Positions 16,458 to 23,600 of a stretch of DNA of 23,600 nucleotides are shown piece by piece. The DNA is from a virus. Position 1 is the first letter of the stretch, and each line of letters opens with the position of its first letter. A program made the position numbers and the translations under genes. The stretch is from IMG/VR virus record IMGVR_UViG_3300010354_000672, positions 1-23,600 of that record; one strand, 5' to 3'. Below the pieces are notes generated by a model, which searched no databases, was not told where the DNA came from, and saw only the letters and a program-made list of their open reading frames with translations.

Positions 16458-19166
16458 TTATTTATTAAATGAAGGATACCAAACGTCTATGTTCTTAAAG
16501 AAGTCTTTTTGAGACTTATAATTATTTAGTATTTCGTTACTATTCAATGGCTTAGAATAGAATTTTAAGCTGCCAATATATCCTCTAAGCCCACTTATTA
16601 TTCCTCCATACTCTCCACCCATAAAGTTTCCTCTTAGAGACATTCCATCAGTGTAACCTCCACCGACTATCCATGGCGTGAAGTATCTGTCCAGCTTTGG
16701 TCCCGCCTTGAGACTAGCAGGAGCTAGGGATCCGACAGAGCTTGAATTATATTCAAAGCTGTTGGCTTTCTTAAATGTTGGAATATTTGGCATTGAATAA
16801 GCAGGAATTCCAAAGACATAAGACAAACTAGAAGTGGCAAACTTCTCGCCGTCAAAGTATATGGATATGCTATCCTGAATAGGGTCAAAAGTTACTGATA
16901 TGTTGCAGAATTCTTTTCCACATGCAGACAAAGCTCTACCTTCATTTAAATTGTTGAGCTTAACAACCATTGAGTGATACTTGTTTGCATCAGTGCAGTT
17001 ATCGTTATCGTAGAAGTTTCTATTTATTAATCCCACAGACGATGCTGTTAAGGATTGCGTTGGGGCTAAGAAAAACACAGACGCACTTACTGGGTTATCG
17101 TTTGTGTTGTTAGATGCAGGAAGCTCAGAGCATAGTCTTCTATCTCTTGTGAACCCCATCATGAAGCCTCTAACCACCTTGTCTCCAAAATCGTTTCTGC
17201 TGGCCTCTGTTCCACTAGTGCCTGAGCCTATGACGCCTGTGTTTTCGTTTGCTAATACCAACCTATACAAGCTAGAGACGTTCCCAGAATCGTATCCTAG
17301 AGAGACAGAGGAAAGGTTTGGCATGTAAGTCCAGAAGTCTATTGTAGCCCCTGTCTTGCTATACAATAAATCGTTGTATTGTGGAATGTTAGGCAGCTTT
17401 ACATAACTTCCTAATGCACTTGGATTTGTTGGAACTGCGCTCGAATTTATAGTTATTCCTTTAAGGTATGGAATTCCTAGCCCTGATCTAAATATAAAAT
17501 CTTGATCATCAGATACTAGTTGAGCATAGTTCTCAGATGAAACTGCTATGTAATTCTTTAAATTGTAATTAGTTGAAGAAGGCTGATCTAAGGTTGTTTC
17601 CAAGAAGTTATACATGGAAATCATAGAATCAGTTACTATAGAGTTCTCAGCTTGTAATATAACTGAGTCTACCGAGGATATGGAGTAACCGTCATAGATT
17701 ATTGCACCGTCTCCAATGCTTGGAAGAATTAGATGCTCTACGGACGATTGCTTTGTGTATATCTGGGGGACAGTTGTTGCTGCACTCGTTTGCAAGGGGG
17801 ATACTACCCCTGATATATCCACTTGAGAAAACATCAAAGCTTTTTGCTTTTGAATATCAAATGATATATTTAATCCAGCAAGATACGAGAAATCATTTAC
17901 CGGGATCTCTCCTGGTTCAAATATAATCTCTCCACGATAAATTGACGGCAGGGTTACAGCTAGTTCTATCTGCTTCTTTCTCTTATTAACAGCTTCTAAA
18001 TGATATGCATTCTCTGATATCAAAGATTGTTTAAGATTATAAATAATCGACTGGGAAGCGTTGTTAAGTTCTAAATCAGATATTTGACCAGAAATATCGT
18101 ATATTCTCTTATTCTTTACTCCGATTAAATGTTGTAACAGCAAGTCATTATCATAATAAGATTTTAGTAAACTGGAGTCATTTACCTTGTTTGGGTCTAA
18201 TACAGTATTTACATATGATTTTAAATCTTCAGTTGAGAAAGAATCTCCTCTCCCTCCCAAGTTAGGGGCATAATCAAATTTCCATTTTCTGTTAGATTGA
18301 AGCTCTGCTTTCTTTTGATTTATAAATATTAATGCTGGTAAAATACCACTGGATTGAGAATCAAAGTAGATTCCGTCATTTGATAATACGAACTGGCCGT
18401 AAGTAGACTTTGGTGGTCCGTATACTAATCTGAATATTTCTTTTTGCTCTTGAACTTGAGGAGCACATTGAACTGACAAAGTTGTTCCAGACAAGAATTG
18501 TAATGCTTCACAATTAAACACTGGCTCTAAACTGGGATCTAATGCTCTAGAGGAAATTATATCGTCTATAACATCTATTTGAGCATTGGCACTTACTATA
18601 AAGTTTTGAGCTTCTTGCATCTGGGCTATCTCTACAGAATAAAGATTATTAATGTAATCATTATATTCTTCATCAGTTAATCCGGCTAGCTCATTAGCCG
18701 AGTTGCCGTCTCTGTATTTCAAATAATTTCTATAGTCACCAATACAAGTTCTTATTCCATTAATTTGATTTTCCGCTGCTTGATAATTCTGATATAGCCT
18801 TCCCCCTAATGCTGTCGCTGCGTTTAAAAGACCTAACACGTTAGATAGCGGACCGAGGCGATCATACCCATTCTTAGAGGATGCCGATATAAATATAAAT
18901 CCTCCGTTCTCTAAATCCCATTGTATAATTCCTAACTTATTTCTTAGAAATTCATTTATACTTTGCATAACGCTGTCGGCAAGGTCAGCACCAAGACCAA
19001 GCTCTTCTGCCATGCCACCCAAAACGGATGTTGGAAGAATGTTAAGAATGTCCCTGCCTAACCCAATTATACAATTAGGAACCCCAAATCCAGTTCCAAC
19101 TGCTTGAGGGAAATCTCCTCCTTGCCCAGCTACTTTTGCTGCTGCTCTAAAATCAAATGTTGCCAT
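16458..19166 (-). CDS. Baseplate-associated protein with C-terminal LamG-like domain (902 aa)
   Basis: Residues about 600-895 look like a LamG/concanavalin-A-type jelly roll: GATIDFWTYMPNL at the start, then CNISVTFDPIQDSISIYFDG in the middle, and IGSLKFYSKPLNSNEILNNY at the end. These are the usual strand signatures of the fold, often sugar-binding in other proteins. The N-terminal 100 residues are Gly/Leu-rich (MATFDFRAAAKVAGQGGDF). Residues about 120-200 and 360-410 look helical and possibly coiled. I do not recognise the N-terminal part. The gene lies between the spike and gp25-like genes, which suggests a structural protein near the hub. Start: ATG two bases after the upstream TAA, with a weak GGTAAG five bases upstream. 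A hydrolase role is not supported by visible catalytic residues. Confidence 0.85.
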   Translation of the reverse strand: MATFDFRAAAKVAGQGGDFPQAVGTGFGVPNCIIGLGRDILNILPTSVLGGMAEELGLGADLADSVMQSINEFLRNKLGIIQWDLENGGFIFISASSKNGYDRLGPLSNVLGLLNAATALGGRLYQNYQAAENQINGIRTCIGDYRNYLKYRDGNSANELAGLTDEEYNDYINNLYSVEIAQMQEAQNFIVSANAQIDVIDDIISSRALDPSLEPVFNCEALQFLSGTTLSVQCAPQVQEQKEIFRLVYGPPKSTYGQFVLSNDGIYFDSQSSGILPALIFINQKKAELQSNRKWKFDYAPNLGGRGDSFSTEDLKSYVNTVLDPNKVNDSSLLKSYYDNDLLLQHLIGVKNKRIYDISGQISDLELNNASQSIIYNLKQSLISENAYHLEAVNKRKKQIELAVTLPSIYRGEIIFEPGEIPVNDFSYLAGLNISFDIQKQKALMFSQVDISGVVSPLQTSAATTVPQIYTKQSSVEHLILPSIGDGAIIYDGYSISSVDSVILQAENSIVTDSMISMYNFLETTLDQPSSTNYNLKNYIAVSSENYAQLVSDDQDFIFRSGLGIPYLKGITINSSAVPTNPSALGSYVKLPNIPQYNDLLYSKTGATIDFWTYMPNLSSVSLGYDSGNVSSLYRLVLANENTGVIGSGTSGTEASRNDFGDKVVRGFMMGFTRDRRLCSELPASNNTNDNPVSASVFFLAPTQSLTASSVGLINRNFYDNDNCTDANKYHSMVVKLNNLNEGRALSACGKEFCNISVTFDPIQDSISIYFDGEKFATSSLSYVFGIPAYSMPNIPTFKKANSFEYNSSSVGSLAPASLKAGPKLDRYFTPWIVGGGYTDGMSLRGNFMGGEYGGIISGLRGYIGSLKFYSKPLNSNEILNNYKSQKDFFKNIDVWYPSFNK

Positions 19167-19168
19167 AG

Positions 19169-20236
19169 TTACTTACCATAATCATTTATTATTGGAACAC
19201 CTATATTTAGGTTGGGTGCAGTTATTCTTACTGTGGAGTTAAGATCTAATGGGGTTGCAGATCTTCCAACCCTAGTTCCGGAAATCCCAGCAATTGTAGC
19301 CGTTCCGCCTGCTGTTATATTTATTCCTGCCGTCGCTCTAAGATTAATTTGTCTTCCAGCATCTAAATTAATATTTCCTGTGACAGATTTTAAGTTAATA
19401 TTAGATGCGGCGTTAACATTTACAGTAGTTCCATAAACATTTATTTCTTTACTTTTAAGCTGGATGACCCCTAGTGGAGTAGAAATTAAAACATTACCAT
19501 CGACTCCTTCAGAATAAATATTAATATCTTTAAATTTGCTAACTAAATTAACATTACCGAACTGGGGTATGGGATAAGAGTTATAACCTGCGGAATTGTT
19601 TACAATGCTAATATCTCTTCCTTCAACTAGACCCATGTATATCTCTCCGAAATAAGATACACACCTGTAATTACCTTTTGATTTTATATCTATGGAGTTA
19701 CTGGGATATGCTGCATTTTTATTTGCAGTTATAGTTATTCCATCCCCATCTTTGTTTCTTAAAATTACGCAATCTTTTATTGGAGTATCGCTTAATTTTA
19801 GCATGTGCCCCTGAGTGCTCTTTAAGCTTACATAGTTATTTGGAATTGACCCTTCAGTAAAATCATTTACTATCTTTAACCCAGCATTCTTATTGTCTTT
19901 AAAAGTCATCGTTTGAGGTCTACATTCACTGTTGTAAACATATTTCTCAATCAATGGCTTCTCATTATTTTCTTGTTTTATGCCTGTCCACTTCGGATCT
20001 GATACAATAGTTGATATGTAATAGTAATCGTTAGTATCTTCATCATAGAAAACTAAAACCTCCGACTCCAATGGCGGTATAGTTATGATACCAGTCTCAT
20101 TTCTGGTGAAGTATGGGGAGGTGTATATAACCGTTTTGGCTTGCTCTGGGTCGAACTCTGGGGATACGGTTATCTGGAACCTGCCTTTCTTTTCACAGTC
20201 TACAATCGAATGAACTCTACCTTTGATTACTTTCAT
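19169..20236 (-). CDS. Tail spike/needle protein, gp5/VgrG-like, no lysozyme domain (355 aa)
   Basis: Residues 6-83 form an OB-fold-like segment (GRVHSIVDCEKKGRFQITVS through YYYISTIVSD), as in T4 gp5 and VgrG/gpV proteins. Residues about 225-315 are a run of short beta strands with alternating polar and hydrophobic residues (INVYGTTVNVN, INLKSVTGNINLDA, INLRATAGINITAGG), the pattern of a trimeric beta-helix needle. T4 gp5 (575 aa) carries a lysozyme domain between these parts; the intervening segment here shows no such signature. The protein would form the membrane-piercing spike on the hub. Its ATG overlaps the TGA of the hub gene (ATGA), which agrees with a hub-spike pair. The C-terminus NIGVPIINDYGK would face a PAAR tip, which is not encoded in this window. 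Confidence 0.92.
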   Translation of the reverse strand: MKVIKGRVHSIVDCEKKGRFQITVSPEFDPEQAKTVIYTSPYFTRNETGIITIPPLESEVLVFYDEDTNDYYYISTIVSDPKWTGIKQENNEKPLIEKYVYNSECRPQTMTFKDNKNAGLKIVNDFTEGSIPNNYVSLKSTQGHMLKLSDTPIKDCVILRNKDGDGITITANKNAAYPSNSIDIKSKGNYRCVSYFGEIYMGLVEGRDISIVNNSAGYNSYPIPQFGNVNLVSKFKDINIYSEGVDGNVLISTPLGVIQLKSKEINVYGTTVNVNAASNINLKSVTGNINLDAGRQINLRATAGINITAGGTATIAGISGTRVGRSATPLDLNSTVRITAPNLNIGVPIINDYGK

Positions 20237-22455
20237 AAAACTTCTACATATTTCTTTAACAATCTAAATTCTGAATACATTCCCTCAGGATTTATAGTAT
20301 GTTTAAATCCAACTATATTATAAACTCCAGAAAAGAAATCTAATTGATTAATTAAATCTTTTAGGTTAGGATTATTTGGAGTTATCTGTCCTACCGTCTT
20401 TTTAGATATAAGTATTGCATATTTGTTAGCTACAGTTCTAAAATCTGAAAGGTTAAAGTATGGCAATGTTCTAATTTGTATATTTGGTGACCCGATAGTA
20501 TAGAGTCTCTTGAATATTGCTGCCCTTCTGAACTCTTCAGATGAAGAACCGTAGCTATCTTTTAATGATATTAAATAGTCTTTATTTTTTAGTAACTTAT
20601 ATACAAGGTTCACCAGAGCATCATCTGTCGAAGCTGTGGACTGACCCTCTGGGCTTGTCTTAGATGATATGTATTGTAAAGTTGATTTTATAACTTGCTT
20701 TAAATCTTTTTGATCTTGCTTATTTGTTTGCATCAAATTTTTTATTTGTTCTACATCTTTATTAACTTCAGAATCTGAACCCGCACTGTCTTTAAATTGT
20801 TTATCAGTTTTTGAACTATTTATTATTCTTGAAACTGTATCAACTAATCTATTTAATTCAAGTTCAGTGTTTTTATATTCTTGTTTTTCTTGTAATTTAG
20901 ATTGAGCTTGTTCAATAAGAAGGTTGTAAAAATCTGTCTCTATGGCGTAATTAATCGCTAAAAGATATGAGTTTTTATTATTTTCTAAATTTATGGACAA
21001 GACGTTAGAGTTTACAAGATTGTGTGTAAACACTGGCGTATCTGTATCCTCATATTGCCTCACTGCTTTTAATAATTGTTTAACTACAGGGTCTATCACC
21101 CTGTTTGTATTTTGATTGGGTGAGCTTTCAAGAGAGAATTCATCTAAATTTATTTCTTCTTCGAATCCAGAGCTATTCTTTTTCTTTCTAAATATACTTC
21201 TAATAGCTTCTTTGTATGCATTTTGTTGTATGTTTTTATGTTTGCTTTTTTCAAACAAACTCAACACGGGTTCAGCGGTATTTGTAATTGAAAAATTGTT
21301 TAAATAAATTAATTCACTTATTTGTTTTGAAAGTCCAATAATTACACATCTTCCATCTGAATCTTTTATTAAACCTTGTTCTTTAAATTTGTTTAAGAAT
21401 TTTACACTTATTTCTTCGGATGCAATAACCCCATCTGAGTCTGCCAACTTTAAAAGTTTTTGAATTCCTAATGATAGACAATTTATTGGAGCATGAAAAT
21501 CAATATCTACCAGAGAGTTTGGGTTTAAGTTACCAAATTTATGCTGGTTGAAAGTTGCTGTCTTTTCTTTTGCTTTTCTGTTTTGTAGTTTATCTTTTTC
21601 TAAGTTAACATCCGCTTTTGTAGTTTTTGTTTTCGTTATGGCAGATTGAGTTTCGACATCAGATCCAACGTCATTTGACGGTTCTATTAAATCTATAAAA
21701 AATGTTTCAGAGAATATTTTATCTGAATCCTCATTTCTTTTAAGGGCAATCTCTGATATTGCCTCATCTATACCAGCAGGAATTAAAATTATCACATTTT
21801 TAGTTTCACAAATTTTACTAATATATTCGTAGTAGTATTTCTCTAAAATTTGCGAATAAGAATCTCTTTCTACTTTAACCTTACAAGTAACTAAATGTTG
21901 TGCATTTAGGAATGGAGTTCTCTCTTGTTGAGGATTTATTTCATCTGCATCAATCGTAATTTGCTTTCTAAATAGTGATGAGTTGCTTGGGCTATACATT
22001 AATTTAAAATATCTAATGCCATTTTCTAAATCAAGGTCAGCTTCTCTCAGCTCAAACTTTAATGGATCAGACCAATTTCTAGCCTTGTCGCCAGATCCAA
22101 ATGAAACGTAAATAGTATCTCGATATTTAGATTTTAGTTCCTCTGGATCAATGTCCTCAAACTTCCTGGCCTCTATTTGTGCCTTGATTAAGGTTGTCAT
22201 GAGGTCATTATTAGAGAGATACTCAATTTCAAACCTACCATCAAAATCTGCAAACACAAGAGATAAGAAAGTATGACTATTAGAGTTATAATTTATTTCA
22301 TACTCTAAAGAAACTAAATATTTATTCCTTTTAGGAGATACTAAAAACTTGTCAGGATCAATTGATTCAAAATCTAATGTATCAGCATTGAATAGATTTT
22401 CCAATGCTTTTTTATCTCTAGTTATGATAACATTAGATGTAAGTATCTTCGCCAT
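20233..22455 (-). CDS. Baseplate hub protein, gp27/late-control-like, with large insertion (740 aa)
   Basis: Both ends look like a hub protein. The N-terminus has beta-rich sequence (KYLVSLEYEINYNSNSHTFL). The C-terminus has IQIRTLPYFNLSD (about 663-675) and GVYNIVGFKHTINPEGMYSE (about 710-729) followed by the final strand, a pattern common in gp27/XkdQ/gpD-type hubs. Between them lie Lys/Thr/Glu-rich linker sequence (about 268-302) and helices that may form coiled coils (about 505-545 and 565-600). T4 gp27 is 391 aa, so much of the middle is additional. The gene follows the gp53-like gene after one base (TAATATG), has no clear Shine-Dalgarno, and overlaps the spike gene by four bases. Assignment rests on the C-terminal pattern plus position. 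Confidence 0.85.
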   Translation of the reverse strand: MAKILTSNVIITRDKKALENLFNADTLDFESIDPDKFLVSPKRNKYLVSLEYEINYNSNSHTFLSLVFADFDGRFEIEYLSNNDLMTTLIKAQIEARKFEDIDPEELKSKYRDTIYVSFGSGDKARNWSDPLKFELREADLDLENGIRYFKLMYSPSNSSLFRKQITIDADEINPQQERTPFLNAQHLVTCKVKVERDSYSQILEKYYYEYISKICETKNVIILIPAGIDEAISEIALKRNEDSDKIFSETFFIDLIEPSNDVGSDVETQSAITKTKTTKADVNLEKDKLQNRKAKEKTATFNQHKFGNLNPNSLVDIDFHAPINCLSLGIQKLLKLADSDGVIASEEISVKFLNKFKEQGLIKDSDGRCVIIGLSKQISELIYLNNFSITNTAEPVLSLFEKSKHKNIQQNAYKEAIRSIFRKKKNSSGFEEEINLDEFSLESSPNQNTNRVIDPVVKQLLKAVRQYEDTDTPVFTHNLVNSNVLSINLENNKNSYLLAINYAIETDFYNLLIEQAQSKLQEKQEYKNTELELNRLVDTVSRIINSSKTDKQFKDSAGSDSEVNKDVEQIKNLMQTNKQDQKDLKQVIKSTLQYISSKTSPEGQSTASTDDALVNLVYKLLKNKDYLISLKDSYGSSSEEFRRAAIFKRLYTIGSPNIQIRTLPYFNLSDFRTVANKYAILISKKTVGQITPNNPNLKDLINQLDFFSGVYNIVGFKHTINPEGMYSEFRLLKKYVEVL

Positions 22456-22456
22456 A

Positions 22457-22744
22457 TTAAATAATTGGAATTAATAATCTATCCCCTACATTAAGTTGCT
22501 GAAAAGGATCTGAAATATTATTATACATCATAATCAACCAATCATTTTTTACTGTATTGTAAAAATTAAATGATATTAAATCTGGTCTATGCTCATATCC
22601 TGCGGGAATATACACTACCTCTATTCTTTCAACATTTATTGATTCAAGAAAATCATAAATTTTGTCTGAGTCAGCTTTAACTATTTTTTTGTCTTTGTGA
22701 ACAACTGACTGTGTTCCTAAAGATAAATGATTAATGTAATCCAT
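22457..22744 (-). CDS. Baseplate protein gp53-like / LysM-like (95 aa)
   Basis: Residues 53-95 contain the recognisable core: RPDLISFNFYNTVKNDWLIM, then YNNISDPFQQLNVGDRLLIP. The pattern RPDLIS, aromatic pair, W-LI, N-I-DPF, G-L-IP is that of small baseplate proteins related to T4 gp53 and to LysM-type tail proteins. T4 gp53 (196 aa) binds several wedge and hub parts and helps close the wedge ring. This one is about half that length but complete, with its own stop. It is the only gene in the window with a near-consensus Shine-Dalgarno (GGAGGT, ten bases upstream) as well as the TAATATG junction. A peptidoglycan-binding role is possible for LysM folds but not needed here. Confidence 0.87.
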   Translation of the reverse strand: MDYINHLSLGTQSVVHKDKKIVKADSDKIYDFLESINVERIEVVYIPAGYEHRPDLISFNFYNTVKNDWLIMMYNNISDPFQQLNVGDRLLIPII

Positions 22745-22745
22745 A

Positions 22746-23600
22746 TTAAGCTAAACCTCCAGTGGGTAATAAGTCTGGAGGTTGCCCATAGTTCTCGTAA
22801 GGATCCATAGTTCCTTGATCTATGACACATTCCCACCCAGCTAGGTTCTCACCTTTAACATGATTAAATGGTTGAAACTTTCCAAAATCTCCTGTTCGAT
22901 TCTCCATAAGCTCTAAACTTACTTTTATAGTTTTAGGAGTTAAAGAGAATATCTCATAAGTTGACTGTTCTTCAACTGAGATGTTGTAGTTCATGCAAAC
23001 ACATGGAATATTGTTATACATAGTTCCATGATTGAGATAAATTGTTGGAAGTCCTAGACTAGTGTTAAATGAATTTCCAACTGTTGAAGTCCTTATAACA
23101 TTTATCAATAATATCAAAAGATTTACAGAGTCATCTTTTAAATTTGATACTTGCCCAATATTCGATTTATTTTGTGAATTAGTTTGGAAAAAATTTGTAA
23201 GTTTAGAAATTTCTTGAGGTAGAGTAGGGTTAAATAATTCAAACGACAACATTTTTTCTATTTTTTCGCCTGTCCCTCTTATAAAAGAGGAAGATATAAA
23301 TTCTTTTTCAAATGAATTTGTTGTCGCTTCTTCATTTTTTAATTTTGAAGTTGCTACTGTATAATAATTAATTTTAGTATTAACTCTATTTCCCGTCCTA
23401 GTTTCCCATTTTTCTTGTTCTCTAACTTTAGAATTTGTAAATTCTATTTTAGGTATCCCAACTTCATTTACATAATGGTAAATATGATCTAAGTTAAATG
23501 AAAATTGTAATTTGAATGATCTTGAGTTAGCACCTTGAAATGTAAACAAGTTACCTGATCTTCCTAATATTTCAAGCTGACTCAGCCTTGATTTTTGAGA
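22746..23600 (-). CDS. Tube-initiator/baseplate protein, gp48/gp54-like (5' end beyond window)
   Basis: The frame is open to the right edge, so the gene begins outside the window; 284 residues are visible. A TTG at 23547-23549 lies in the middle of conserved-looking sequence (residues reading GRSGNLFTFQGANSRSFKLQ) and is not a likely start. Features resembling gp48/gp54-type tube-initiator proteins are the NSRSFKLQFSF strand, SFELFNPTLPQEISKLTNFF (about the middle) and the C-terminal LPTIYLNHGTMYNNIPCVCM followed by LTPKTIKVSLELMENRTGDF. In T4 these proteins form the junction between hub and tail tube, on which tube polymerisation starts. The gene ends one base before the gp53-like ATG. The exact assignment is moderate, since the tube-initiator fold is shared by several tail proteins. 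Confidence 0.8.
   Translation of the reverse strand, partial: SQKSRLSQLEILGRSGNLFTFQGANSRSFKLQFSFNLDHIYHYVNEVGIPKIEFTNSKVREQEKWETRTGNRVNTKINYYTVATSKLKNEEATTNSFEKEFISSSFIRGTGEKIEKMLSFELFNPTLPQEISKLTNFFQTNSQNKSNIGQVSNLKDDSVNLLILLINVIRTSTVGNSFNTSLGLPTIYLNHGTMYNNIPCVCMNYNISVEEQSTYEIFSLTPKTIKVSLELMENRTGDFGKFQPFNHVKGENLAGWECVIDQGTMDPYENYGQPPDLLPTGGLA
22755..22760 (-). promoter_or_regulatory. Strong Shine-Dalgarno GGAGGT for the gp53-like gene
   Basis: GGAGGT on the minus strand, ten bases before the ATG at 22742-22744, is embedded in the last codons of the upstream gene. It is the closest to consensus of the sites I checked in this window. Confidence 0.7.

Noticed and set aside
2666-20235. Possible recoding of TAG or TGA as sense codons
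   Set aside because: The single TAG (2666-2668) and TGA (20233-20235) are each directly coupled to the next ATG, and all other genes end in TAA with full-length homologous architecture, so both act as stops.
17104-21307. Plus-strand open frames inside the LamG, spike and hub genes
   Set aside because: They are antisense shadows with no supporting start signals or recognisable products.
1-23600. CRISPR array, tRNA, insertion sequence, defence or regulatory system
   Set aside because: No direct-repeat/spacer pattern, cloverleaf-like segment, transposase or defence-gene motif was seen. Essentially every base is used by structural genes.

Overview
The window is a tightly packed, single-strand structural block from the genome of a tailed bacteriophage with a contractile tail (myovirus morphology). 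The DNA is AT-rich, with Arg mostly coded by AGA. All thirteen genes lie on the minus strand, so transcription and translation run from high to low coordinates. Junctions are overlaps of 1 to 8 nt or gaps of 1 to 2 nt, and no non-coding stretch exceeds a few bases. Stops are TAA except one TAG and one TGA, each immediately followed or overlapped by the next ATG, so the standard bacterial code applies. The host cannot be named from the sequence. The large proteins and AT-rich composition suggest a large-genome phage, but that is inference.

Right part, 23600 to 14384, is the baseplate core in T4-like logic. It holds a tube-initiator-like protein (gp48/gp54-like, 5' end outside the window), a small gp53/LysM-like protein, a large hub protein (gp27-like), a gp5/VgrG-like spike with an OB fold and beta-helix but no lysozyme domain, a 902-aa protein with a C-terminal LamG-like lectin fold, the gp25-like wedge protein and the gp6/J-like wedge protein. 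The hub and spike make the central needle complex, and gp25, gp6 and gp53 homologues form the wedges around it.

Middle part, 14391 to 8849, starts with a 1317-aa protein that carries a P2 tail-protein-I-like segment and probably fills the gp7 wedge position. Two smaller proteins (327 and about 200 aa) follow. They end in similar beta-strand motifs and look like baseplate-peripheral or fibre-adaptor proteins.

Left part, 8847 to 1, contains three very large peripheral virion proteins. The first is a 1177-aa right-handed beta-helix with an Asn-Asn-Ser ladder, of the tailspike or fibre type. The second is an 882-aa protein sharing an N-terminal attachment-like motif with it. The third is an at least 888-aa protein, not closed within the window, with a Pro/Gly/Asp-rich N-terminus and three tandem copies of a six-cysteine module. 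That module (C-x6-C-x16/17-C-x32-35-C-x10-C-x6/7-C) matches no family I recognise and is the most novel item here.

I saw no tRNA, CRISPR array, insertion sequence, attachment site, promoter or convincing terminator. Sheath, tube, tape-measure and PAAR-tip genes are not in this window.
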